This document shows positions 52,305 through 63,101 of a stretch of DNA of 64,000 nt, in pieces. Source of the DNA: Trifolium pratense. Lineage: Eukaryota > Streptophyta > Magnoliopsida > Fabales > Fabaceae. The DNA is taken from the NCBI RefSeq assembly GCF_020283565.1, contig NC_060060.1, positions 29,388,001-29,452,000 of the forward strand, given 5' to 3'. The notes under the pieces were generated by a model. That model saw only the letters and a program-made list of their open reading frames with translations. It had not been told where the DNA came from and made no database searches. The position numbers and the translations under genes were made by a program. The number at the start of each line of letters is the position of its first letter. The stretch's first letter is position 1.

Positions 52305-52776
52305 AATCCATACTAGTTTTTTATATGGTTTTGCTATATGTAATTTACATCTTATCATTTTAATTTACATTCATAGGAGTATATAGGAGTAATTTACATT
52401 CTATATCTCAGGTTCTCCTTTGTCATGTAGTCGTTTTTTATATTTTAGTTATATTAAAATCTAATAAAAAACTGTATAAAATAAGATTTACAAAATCATG
52501 AAATAGAATAAGCAAATTAACAGGTAATTTATTTGTTGGAAATATATAGTTTACATATTGAGTGAATTTCCTTTTTGTTCAAAATAGGATGACTATATTA
52601 ATTTATAAAGAGTAATAACTATTTATAGAATGATATACTCCATACTTTTGAAGTTTTGACAATGTAGAATGGCATATTTGATACTTTAAAGTTCTTAAGA
52701 GGGGTCCATAGAGAGATAGTCACGAATATAAGCAAGGATATGGTATATAGCTAATGAGAAAGTGGTAGGGAATAAA

Positions 52777-52969
52777 GAGTTTAGGTTGTCTCCATTTATT
52801 ATTCCTCCATTTATTCTCTATTTGAAGAGAGATAGACATATTAAAAATTAATGGGACTCATTAAAAGTGGGTCCCATTAATTTGTGGACTCCACTAATTT
52901 TTTCTTGTGTCTATCTCACTCTAAATGGAGAATAAATGGAGAGATAATAAATGGAGGGAACCTGAACTC
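52777..52969. mobile_element. MULE-type MITE with CTCCATTTATT arms (193 bp)
   Basis: Inverted arms of about 70 bp begin GAGTTTAGGTTGTCTCCATT and, inverted, GAGTTCAGGTTCCCTCCATT. Flanks GGGAATAAA (52768-52776) and GAGAATAAA (52970-52978) match at 8 of 9. A decayed relative lies at 55500-55650. Confidence 0.8.
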
Positions 52970-53080
52970 GAGAATAAAGGGCCAAATGGTATTATGACCC
53001 AATGGAAAATGCTCAGCGCCTCAGCCTAATCAAGTTTGAAGTCAACCTTGGTGACATGTATAAGTGTTATTTACATAGTT

Positions 53081-53118
53081 TTTTTTTTTTTTTTACAAAA
53101 GAATGGCAAATCGCCAAC
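53081..53118 (-). mobile_element. Micro-retroposon: 3' end of a longer retroposon, 38 bp
   Basis: Minus strand GTTGGCGATTTGCCATTC then TTTTGT and an A-tract, between two exact copies of GTGTTATTTACATAGTT (53064-53080 and 53119-53135). The longest non-A part of the set, so the best handle on the parent family. Confidence 0.72.
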
Positions 53119-53150
53119 GTGTTATTTACATAGTTATCTTTATCATTTTA

Positions 53151-54549
53151 CGGCTCGTTTGGTGCGCAGGATAGGATAGCGATAGGATAGGATAAGAAGC
53201 TGGATAAGAATAGGATAGGATAGTGACAGGATAAGCACATATTCTATCATGTGTTTGGTGCACAAAGGATAATAAAGATGATATCATTATTTTATCATAT
53301 CCTGTGTTTGTTGAAGACTTGATATTGATGTGATATGATTAAATGAAAAATTTATTCTCGTAAAACAAATACATTTTTTGTTAAAAAATATATTTTTAAT
53401 TAACATAAAATAAATTAAAAAAATTTTGCAGAAATTGAAATTGTATCAAATTAACATACTAAAAATTCTCCCCTTAATCCTTCTCTATCAACCGGTTGTT
53501 GTCTAATGCAATTATTTTCACAAAACCACATTGAAGAATGACTCACTAAGATTAAAATTGTAAAACAAAGATCAATCATCTCTAAAAATGATTGCTGCAA
53601 AATTTGATATAGCATCAAATTTTGTTGTCTCTGTAAATCATCCATATTACCTATAAAACAGAACAAGTGTTTTGAAACTTGATATTTTCTCTCAATCAAA
53701 CACAGTATCCCAAAACAGAAAAAAAAACACAGGCAGTAGCAAAGAAAACAAAAACATAGCAGTAGCAGAACAGCAGCAAAGAAAACACAGGCAGTAGCAA
53801 TATCCACATGTAGCAAATCGATGGGTTATAATCATAATAATAGGCAATAGTATTAGGTAGATATAAAGACTATGCAATAACAGCACAGCAACAAAGAACC
53901 AAAACCTGTCAATCCCAAATCGATGAGTTATAAAATAGTAATAAAATCATTGATCATTGATTCATAAAAGCACAAGAAGTGCTATTCAATAAGGAATATA
54001 CAGAGATACTAAAAAACAACAAGTTCCTCTTCATAGACAACATTAAAAACGCAAATCATAGGGGAAAAAAACTGCAGTGTACTATTCATAGCTATATAAA
54101 GCAGAATCGATTGATAACAAAAGAGAAATAATAATAATGATAGTTGATGAATAAAAAACAATTCATAGCTATATAAAACAATGATAATAATAGGACCTCT
54201 GAGATGAGAAACGGCAACAGTGGCTATAAAACAATTCATTAGCTATAAAATAATTATCGGTGTATACCTAAGAGATGAGAAACGGCAACAGTAGGAGAAG
54301 AGAGTAGCGTGAAAAAAAGCAAAAAGCTACCGGTGAGAATCGAAGAGTGAAAAAGCGCTAGGTTAATATAATCCTATCAGGTTGCTAACCCAACCCAAAA
54401 TAAGGATTAGAATAACAAAGAGTCAATAGGATAGGATTAGTAATAGGTTAAATTTATCCTTTCCAATTGGTGCACCAAATATCGGATAGGAACAGGATAG
54501 GTTAATTTTATCATATCCTGTCTCCTTATCCTGTGCACCAAACGGGCCC
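53151..54549. mobile_element. PIF/Harbinger-like element with GGATAGGATA ends, 1.4 kb
   Basis: The left end CGGCTCGTTTGGTGCGCAGG and inverted right end GGGCCCGTTTGGTGCACAGG match, with TTA duplicated (53148-53150 and 54550-54552). Multiple AGGATA words lie at both ends. The flanks joined without the element match the uninterrupted paralogue at 44195-44275. No transposase frame; the ORFs at 53451-54239 are AT-rich by-products. Confidence 0.87.
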
Positions 54550-54552
54550 TTA

Positions 54553-56007
54553 TCGTTTGAGTTCGGTGTAATATGGTTTTCTCATCTTGGTATGTCATAA
54601 GTTGATTTTTCCCTCTTGTAATAATGTAGAATAACTTTATAAATAATAAGAGTCATTAGATTAAAATGAAATAGAGGGTAGAGATTTGGAGTAACTATTT
54701 TAAATTACTCCAGTTCAAATCTCTAAAACTATTTTTTTTTAACCAAAATAAATAAAACTATATATATATAAAGCTTGCATATTTGCATTATTTTTGTTTC
54801 CTTTTGCATTATTTTCATTACTAAGGCATTATATCTTTAAAGTTTAACATTGTGAGTGAAGTGGATAACTATTTAATTTTTTGTTTTTTTCTTTTTTGCA
54901 GTCATGCCTTAGTGTCCACTCAAAAATCTCATATTTGTAAACATTTCACCTGATTCGTCTTCAACAAGAGAGTCACCCTGCTCTCTACATTTTGCTACCG
55001 GAGTAAATAGCTACGAGATTGGTATTCCACAACACAACTAGATATCTACAATTTAAAAGACTAAATACAAAACAGGGAATTCTTGTCTCTTTAACGCACG
55101 GCGAAAATCATTCTAAACTGAAGATCAGTATGACTGATCTTCAAAATTTTTTTTGGTAGAAAATGACTGATCTTCAATTTAATTTGCATAAAAATGACTT
55201 TTATCGTGCATCAAAGAGACAAAAATTCTTTGTTTTTGTGTTTTGTCTTTGAATTGTATATGTCTGGTTGCACCGTGGAATACCAGCTATTTACTTCAGC
55301 GGCAAAACGTAGAGAGCACTCTTCTTATTGAATACCAATCTGACGAAATGTTAACGAACATGAGAGATTTTGAGTCTCCACCAAGGCATGGCGGCAAAAA
55401 GAAAAAAAAAACAAAAAATTAAAGCATTTTTAAAAAGTTATTCACTTCAATCACACAATGTTCAAATTTAAAGATTCAATGCATTAAAGATACGATGTGT
55501 CAAAGATGAGTTTGAGTTTCCTCCATTTGTTATCCCACTATTTATTCTTCATTTAGAGAGAGATATACACGAGTGAAGATTAGTGGGGTCCACAAATTAG
55601 TGGGAACCGGGTCCATAAATTAGTGGACCCATAGGGGCCAAATCCCAAAATGATATTGCATGGAGGAACTAAATAAAAAAAAAAATGAAATTTAACCCAA
55701 AAACATAGTTTTCTTCTTGTTTCTCTAAACCTAGAAATTGACTCATATTTCTATAAGCCCATAAATTTGTGTTGAAGGTGCTAATCGAAAGACGAATACT
55801 TTGAACATGGCCGAGATGGGAATCTTCGCGTTCCGCATTCGAGAAAGCGTTGGGTGTCTGTCCAATTTTTTTATTTTTCGATCGATTATACTCTTAATGT
55901 TTATTTTTATTGAAATAAATTTAGTGCCCTTTGAAAGCACAAAAAAAAAAAAGTTGCTATCTTCATTAAAAAGGGAGGTTATTTCTGTACATCAAATTAA
56001 TCACATC
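54553..56007. other. AT-rich spacer with repeat remnants
   Basis: No gene. It holds a short palindrome AGAGATTTG..CAAATCTCT (54681-54725), a micro-retroposon and, at 55500-55650, a decayed copy of the MITE at 52777. 55100-55330 contains an inverted-repeat-like pair (GACTGATCTTC words and TCTTTGTTTTTGTGTTTTGTC), unclassified. Confidence 0.4.
55145..55162 (-). mobile_element. Micro-retroposon: TTTCTACC plus A-tract (minus strand)
   Basis: 18 bp between two copies of ATGACTGATCTTCAA (55130-55144 and 55163-55177). Confidence 0.62.
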
Positions 56008-56016
56008 AAATAATAC

Positions 56017-56270
56017 GATGTTTTCTCTCCCGACCCCCCGTGATTCTTTTATACCCCCAATATTCCAATTTTGCCCTTGCAGAAAAATTCGGTTCGTAGA
56101 AACCGAATTTTTTCTAGTGCAAATTCGGAGTAAATTTCAGTTTTTAGAAACCGAAATTTGTTTTCAAGGCAAAAAAAACTTTAATTTCTACAAACCGAAG
56201 TTTTTTCGAGGGTAAAATTGGAAATTCAGGGGGTATAAAAGAAACACGGGGGGTCGAGTGAGAAAACATC
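56017..56270. mobile_element. MULE-type MITE with CGACCCCCCGTG arms (254 bp)
   Basis: A perfect 9-bp duplication AAATAATAC (56008-56016 and 56271-56279). Arms GATGTTTTCTCTCCCGACCC and, inverted, GATGTTTTCTCACTCGACCC extend about 70 bp. The interior repeats AAACCGAA-type words. The 65-codon frame at 56018-56215 is a by-product. Confidence 0.87.
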
Positions 56271-56848
56271 AAATAATACTTATGTTGTTTTTTTATAGTA
56301 GATATTTAAGAGCCTTGGGCTTAGAGCCCTTAATGCAAGCAATGCCCATAAAAGTAGATAAAAAAAAAACGCAATTAAAAAGGGGAAAAACAGATGGCAT
56401 TAGAGAGTGATAGAGAAAGAGGAGCAACCGTGAGAGAGGGAGAGGTGATGAGTGGCGGGCGTGTGACGGTGGCTGGCCGGACGGAATCCTTCCCTCACTA
56501 TTCTTTAATTCTGTTTCCGTTCATCTTGCTCTGCTTCTTTCTTTTTTGTTCTGTTTGTGATTATTCTTGTTGCTGTTTCTTGTTATGGATATGGGTGGTT
56601 TAAGATGGTGGTGGTTATTGTGAGATTGGTAGAGATGGTGGTTGTGTTGTGTTATTGATGCTTGAAGTAGTGGAAGGTTTGTTGAAGATGGTGAGTTCTA
56701 ATGGTGGTGTTGGTGATGAAAGAGGTGAGGTTGGAGATGATGATATTGGAAGTTGAAAATGGTAGTGATATGAGGAAGATATAGTGATGATATGATTTTG
56801 TTACTGATTTTTATTCTCTCCCTCTGATTTTTGTTCTCAGTTCTGATT
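56271..56848 (+). other. Spacer, partly GC-richer, unassigned
   Basis: 56390-56760 is purine- and GT-rich with a 69-codon frame (56394-56603: basic start, then a hydrophobic stretch) that I do not recognise. It could be a degraded first exon. No splice-linked partner was found. Confidence 0.3.
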
Positions 56849-58110
56849 TGTCAATTATAGTAGTCCCTGAATTACAAAAAATATTTTAATGTCCCTGATT
56901 TGACTATTCGTTAGTCAAAGTGGTCCTTAACGTTAAACTGACGTTAATTCTGATGACGTGTCCTCTTTTTTTGCCACATCACATGCTTATGTGTTACTTT
57001 CTTGCTTATATGTGAATTACATGGTGCTTAAGGACTAAAACGAATACAATGTGTCTTCTTCAACCCAAAAACTTATCCAAAACCCAGAAAACTATTTCCC
57101 CTCTTAAAACCCATTGAGGACAAACTCATTTCACCATAAACAATGGAATCAACCTTAAAATCCATTGAGGACAAACCCATTTCACCATATGATTAAACTT
57201 CTCACTCTTAGTTCATAAACAATGTATGCCTCAGATCCAAATGCATAAAGAATTGGCTAGTGAAGTTCACAACTAGCTTAACGAGTTAAACCACCAGTAG
57301 AAACAACAACACAACAATCAAACAACAGAAAAATACCAAAAAAAATAAAAATAAAATTAAACACAACATTAAGCACTAAAATAATAACCTTTAATTGAGC
57401 TTAATTTCATATTATAATAAATAAAGGTTTCAAAAAATTATACAATGGAGATTGAAGTTTTGCTCAATTTGACACAAAATCAGAATTGAGACCAAATCAA
57501 AATAAAACTAATAATATGAAAATTTCAAATAAAAAATAGTCTCTAAATCTATTAATTTTGAAACACACTATGCAAGGTGATAGTTTTCAGATTTAACAAT
57601 GGAATTAAAATTTAGGGTTTTCAACAAAAATTAGGGATTTTTTTATTTTGAAGCATGAATTGAACAAAATAAAGCAATAGAAGATTTGATTGGAAGTAGA
57701 AAATGGAAGAAGATGATGATGTGATGATGGGTTGGTGAGGGAGAGTGTAGAAAGAGGATGAAGATTTGTGTATAATGTTTTGATGGAGGTTTGTGAGGGA
57801 GATTGGAGAAAGAGGATGAAAGAATTGTGTTTATTCATTTTTTCCAGGAAGATGATATCATGATTTTATTCATTTTGGTCCCTAACTGTACTTCACCTTC
57901 ATTTTGGTCCTTGCCTAGGTGTGCTTAGTTTTTGAATCAGATTTGCCAAGTCATGATCCAATTAGTCAACAATTAGTACAGGTCATGAAAAACAAACGGT
58001 TTTGTGACGGTAGGGACTACTTTGACAAACGGAGGTTCGAATCAAGGACTTAAAAATGTTTTTTCGTGATTCAGGAACTACTTTGACAACAAGTGACACT
58101 TTCAGGGACG
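56849..58110. mobile_element. MULE-like TIR element, about 1.26 kb, left end uncertain
   Basis: Left TGTCAATTATAGTAGTCCCT and right (inverted) TGTCAAAGTAGTTCCTGAATC begin matching arms of about 80 bp that share CCTGAAT.AC, TCCCTGATT-type words and GTCAAAGT.GTCC. The right arm extends further outward than the left. No flanking duplication was established. The interior at 57605-57840 is a Ser/Pro/Leu-coding AT-rich frame on the minus strand, not recognised. Confidence 0.55.
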
Positions 58111-58404
58111 AAAATGACTGTTTACTCCTCCATTTTCTTCTCCCTCAATTATGGCTTGAATTTATACCCAAGGAAATTAGGGTTTGGTGTACAAGAGAGG
58201 AAAGATAGACAGAACCTTTTGCTCTTGGTGAATGATTGGTTTGATTTAGGAAAAGGTTAAAAAAATTAGTTTGAAAAATGGTGAGGAAGGGGGTGAAAGC
58301 AATACAGCATGTGCTGCTGTTGTTCTGTGTTGTTATTTTTTTTCCATTATTTTATTATTATAACATAATAATAAAATGCATGCAATATTAATATTAATTA
58401 TAAC

Positions 58405-58422
58405 GTGCTTATAAAAAAATAA
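58405..58422 (+). mobile_element. Micro-retroposon: GTGCTTATA plus A-tract
   Basis: 18 bp between two exact copies of AATATTAATTATAAC (58390-58404 and 58423-58437). Its GCTTATA start is shared with the insertions at 19688 and 51045. Confidence 0.65.
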
Positions 58423-59045
58423 AATATTAATTATAACATAACTCAAGACTAAATGGTAGATAAATAAACTCTCATTTTATAGTTCCCTTTATAAAAATAA
58501 CATAATAAACAATAAAAACTAAATATTATATAACACAAAACAGACAAGAGAAGAAGAAAAAGAACATGAGAAGGATTAAATTGTGAGTAAGGGTGTATAA
58601 ATTTTCTAGCACAAGTGTGGTGCAATGAAGTTATCAATGAGGGCATGTTGATCATGGAAATGCAAGTTGGGGGGCCATATTCTCCACCTACTTCACCATA
58701 ATAATATTAATTAACATCACATGGATTGCTTCAGTCCAGCACTCAGCAGAGAATTATGGACAGTACCCCCTCCGTGGGTAGGTATGAACCAATGAAGGAT
58801 GATATAGAGTACAAAGAATTTATGGAGGACCCAGAATAATACTTGTTGACTTCCTTGCCGAATTTGTTTCAATACAGAGCAGAGAAAGGAATTTTCTGAT
58901 AGGGTTGGTGCCCTGAAATCATAGAGGCATTCTACAAGTTTTCCATGGATCTAAAGACCATAGAAAAGATTGAGAAGTGAAATAGAGACCCAAAACAAAG
59001 AACTAGATTTGATGCTGGAATCTCAGCATATGAGCTACTCATAAC

Positions 59046-59143
59046 TAACTCAGGTCCTGGAGTTACTTGTAGAGAGGGGCGCCTAAAGTTGACCTAACTC
59101 GGGTCCTGGAGTTACTTGTAGACATGGGCACCTAAATTTGACT
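59046..59143 (+). repeat. 49-bp tandem duplication
   Basis: TAACTC.GGTCCTGGAGTTAC starts at 59046 and 59095; the copies differ at about six positions. Confidence 0.85.
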
Positions 59144-61689
59144 CTCAATAACACATTAACAACGGATTCACAGTGTAGGGCAAAACTTTGAATGCTAGTA
59201 ACATTAATGGTAGCCCTAATCTAACAGTGGAATTAGGCAGCATTCTATAGACATAATGAGAACTAGAAGTTTGTATTATGTATTTGTATACAACAGTTGC
59301 AATAACTGTGTGAAATCCAAAACCTATTATTATTTAGCCCTTTCCTAGCCAATACGGGATTCTTTTGTTGACCACTTTCATGGTTTCCAGTTATAATTGT
59401 AAAAGTTTATTGAATAAAAATATATTACTAAAGGTTGCAAAATATAATCTTGAATGTTGCTAGTCGCCTATAATAACAGCTGGAGCTCAAACAAAAGATT
59501 GTATTCATTTTTTTACTGTTCAACCCCAAATATATGCATACAAGTAAACTCATTGGATCATTTATAAACAGAGGACAGAGATTATATTATATAGTGCAGT
59601 TGAAAATTTCTTGTTCTCAAAATTCGTGATATATTTTGTAAAAACTAACATAGACAAACATAAAATTTAAGGACAAAACGTAGGTGCATTCCTTAGGTGC
59701 TGTTTGTGATGTTCTTCACTTAAAATATATTTTTGTGGTTATAACAAACTTAAAAAAAAAACTTATGGATTTGAGGAGATTATGGGTAGTAGTTATGAAT
59801 ATTTTAAGTGAAGAACAACACCTAAAGCACATAAGGAAATCCATCTAAGTTTTGTACAAATTTTAATTCTATTGAGCATAGATGCAGCTAGTAATTGAAC
59901 AATGATAAACAGTATAGCATATAAAAGCTGTTAACTAGGAAGACAAACTTTTGCTTGCAAGTTAAGAGCAGATAAAATGATAAATACCTTCTCAAGACCC
60001 AATTCTGTTGAAATTGCTTAACTTCCAACTGGTACAAGAAGAAATCAGGGAATCTCTGCTTAAGGTTGAATCAGCCATGTAAATTAAAATCCAAGCTTTA
60101 CATACAAACCCTGCCTAAAGAGAGAAATATATGAATTTTTGGCACATGAGGAGCCAGAGGAGGGACAATCTAGTAGCAGGCAGTCAATGTCTGGTTGCAG
60201 CGATGGGGCCTGTGGCAAGACTCATTGAGAGAGAGGAATGGAGAGAAAAGGAAGGTGAAAGAGATAGGACTTGAGGAAACATTCAAAAATTAAGAATCTC
60301 TGACAATTAGTGCAATATCTAAAACAAATAATCTTAATGAAATTGGAACTGTCGAGCAGCATCACTGCTATAAATAAAACAACAACATTGATACAGAGTT
60401 CCTCCACATTTGCGCTCTATTCAATAGCCAATGCCTGAGGATAGTTATTCATAGTGGCTCTTATCTTGCAGGAAAATGATAATTGTAAAGTTTAATCTTT
60501 CTTGATAACTGGACTTCATCCCAGAGAACCAAACAAAACAATCCCAAACATCTCACAAAAATAACTACATAATAACGCAAATCATATCTTATTTGGTCTT
60601 AGACTGATGAAGTGACACTTGTGCATCAAATTAGAAGATATCAATGGCTAATTGTATCCCTAACTCAAAATATATATGGAATGAATTGGGGAAGATGGAA
60701 AAATGAGAGGAGAAGTAAGATATGAGTACGCTATCACCCACATGTAATTGCATTTACAATATTGATGATGAGATATTGACTGACATATACTATATTATAG
60801 CAGGTAGGAAAAATAAGGGAAATGGGTTGAGTACCGTCGATTAGGGTGCAGTCAAGCGGCAGTCAGGTCCGTGATTGGAGTTGCAAGGTCAAGATCAAAT
60901 GGCTTCAATTGTAATGCAATTTTGATTTATTAAAAATACAAAAATTCTGACTGTTATATTTGAACCAGCCAATCTCGATCAAACGATCCCAACCTTACTG
61001 ACTGCATGCAATCATGGAAAGCCGACTGAACCCAATCCGCATCCAAAAATAAGACCATGAACATAAAGTATAAAGAAAATACTATAAATTATCTGAATAT
61101 CAGACACAAATCTGTTCAATGAGCTCAGTGATGTAGCTTGATTTGGATATTCAGTAACAGAGCATGTATTAAATTAAATTGTGGACATTATATAGAATAT
61201 CTGTTATAATCACAGGCAAATGTAATGAATTTTAAATTTAATTATTCCTTAACAAGTAAAACTCTTTGCATAAATTTTCAATTTCATATTCATCTGAGGG
61301 TCATTTATTTGTTTTCATATGCAGATATCATAAGGTTGTATGCATTAGCAGGGAAATTTAATTTCACCAACAGAACAACACTTCATCCATCTGCTGCCCC
61401 CATGCCACTCAACCATACTTTTCATGATTATATATAATATAACTTAATTAAATGAAATTTTTAACTTAAATTCCCAAATACCTTCATCCAGATAAAATAC
61501 CTTCATCCAGATAAATTCTTAACAAACAAATAACACAATGGATTTTTATTCGCACAAAGCCACAACAACAAACAACCTACCTTACCATCAATGTCCATAC
61601 CTTCTCATCAATATACACTTAACAGCGATCAAAATAAAAATCAAGGTAAATCTATGAAGCATGGACACTTCCTGGATTAGGCATGTCCC

Positions 61690-61895
61690 AATGTCAGACA
61701 CTTCCCACATTTAATTGCATGGAATTATGTCATCTTTTCAAATTATTATCAGTGTCTAACTGTCTGTGTGTGCTTGTCGTTCTGGTGTCACACCGACACA
61801 TGATTACATTGAATTACATCATCTTTCCAAGTTATTACCAATGTCAACCTGTCTGTGTCTGTGTGTGCTTGTTGTTCCGGTGTCGGTGTTCGTGC
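61690..61895 (+). repeat. Imperfect tandem duplication of about 100 bp
   Basis: Copy 1 near 61715-61800 and copy 2 near 61808-61895 share GAATTA..TCATCTTT.CAA, TTATTA.CA.TGTC and CTGTCTGTGTGTGCTTGT. Overlapping frames here are by-products. Confidence 0.65.
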
Positions 61896-62206
61896 TTCGT
61901 AGAGGTAAATTACACAACTTTCATAGTATTTCAATAAAAATCCAGTTAAATTTCAACTCAAAATTACAAAGGAAACAATCACAAATCCACAAAAATCATG
62001 ATAACAATTGAATGAACAATTCAAACTTGACTGAAGTTACAAAGTCACAAACAATCATGTATGATACTCACAATAACAAATCAAAGTAATTCACAACTTA
62101 TAATGTACCATTTAAATACCGATTTGATAAGAAATCATATGATTTCGTCTGATTTTTACAGAGTAAATTAAAAACAGAAAATTCATAATCATAAGAAAAA
62201 TAAAAA

Positions 62207-62644
62207 CTAATCATACTTCTCTCTCCAAGAGTAAATAAGAAAGAAAACCCAAGAAAGTGATAAGAGAATATCACCAACAGTTTGTCTAAGCCAATCCCAA
62301 GCAAGATCTTCAACTTTCCTTTCAAAATAGATCCTCCACAAAGCCATAAAAACATGTAACAAAATACAACCCTTAGCAAAAAAGTGTTGAAAATCACGAT
62401 CCTTAACAAACGAAACCATGAAGAGAAGAAAACCAATAGCAATAAGGAGTAAACCGGAGAACGAATCGGAGGTTTTGATTAGAAGTTGATCGTGCGGTGT
62501 AGATCCAAGAAGCTTTGTTGCCGTTTGAACGCCGTGACCGAAAGTGTAAACTTCTTTCATGTAAAACATCATTAGAGCTCCTGAAGTTATTGCGATTATT
62601 GAGTGAAGAATGCAGATGACGAAAAACGCCGATGAGGTTGACAT
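62207..62644 (-). CDS. Small four-TM plant membrane protein, 145 aa (DUF7865-like)
   Basis: Single exon from ATG at 62644. Four hydrophobic segments at about residues 6-27, 62-80, 88-104 and 121-138 surround short polar loops, with a SDSFSGLLL segment before TM2 and a basic end (WREKYD). I recall conserved uncharacterised plant proteins of this size and plan; the DUF7865 label is from memory and tentative. No catalytic motif is visible and location is unknown, with endomembrane likely. The start fits: an AG/CT-rich leader and a stop-rich region lie upstream. Codon use and intact frame argue for a real gene. Confidence 0.75.
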   Translation of the reverse strand: MSTSSAFFVICILHSIIAITSGALMMFYMKEVYTFGHGVQTATKLLGSTPHDQLLIKTSDSFSGLLLIAIGFLLFMVSFVKDRDFQHFFAKGCILLHVFMALWRIYFERKVEDLAWDWLRQTVGDILLSLSWVFFLIYSWREKYD

Positions 62645-63013
62645 TGATCGCCGGTGACAGATTCCGATTGAATTTTTTATGGATTAAACATTGGGAATTT
62701 GTAAAACCCTAATTCACGAAAGGAAAAATACAACTTTGTTTGTTGTTGTGATGTGATGTGATACTAATACTACTAATAAAGAGAGTAAATGTTTGTTTGT
62801 TTTTTTGTTACCAAAAGATAGTTAATGTTGTTATTAAGTTTTGTTTAGATAATTAGATTAGATTAACTGTTAAAAAAAGTTTTGTTTAGATTAATTAATT
62901 ATCTTTTTAATGAAAATACGAATGAGATTCGGAAAGTGGTTAAGGGGGAGAGAGAGAGAGATTCTAATTCTAATCTAAAGTTGGAAGATAAGGATTCAGT
63001 GGGACCCAGTTAA

Positions 63014-63019
63014 CACGTG
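63014..63019. promoter_or_regulatory. G-box/ABRE-like element upstream of the 145-aa gene
   Basis: ACACGTGG about 370 bp upstream of the start codon. This core is bound by bZIP/bHLH factors in plants; activity is inferred. Confidence 0.4.
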
Positions 63020-63078
63020 GAAGTGCAGTGAGAAGAGTTGTTCACGGCGGAAATTGGAAATTTCAAATCTCTCGTTGT

Positions 63079-63101
63079 CATCTCATCTCATCTCATCTCA
63101 T
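63079..63101. repeat. (CATCT)n microsatellite
   Basis: Four to five units of CATCT/TCTCA in a row. Confidence 0.9.

Larger units (their letters stand above)
58438..62206. other. Long spacer, no intact gene recognised
   Basis: 58730-59150 is GC-richer and exon-like: an ATG at 58756 opens about 28 codons, with stops shortly after in that frame, so a decayed gene fragment or non-coding RNA is possible. Tandem duplications at 59046 and 61690 are listed. 59900-60450 and 60800-61030 show moderate complexity without a readable protein. The last 100-200 bp should be the 3' UTR of the gene at 62207. Confidence 0.35.

Noticed and set aside
62098..62442. 114-codon minus frame overlapping the 145-aa gene
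   Set aside because: Alternative frame of the real membrane-protein gene; it starts inside it and shows no family features.
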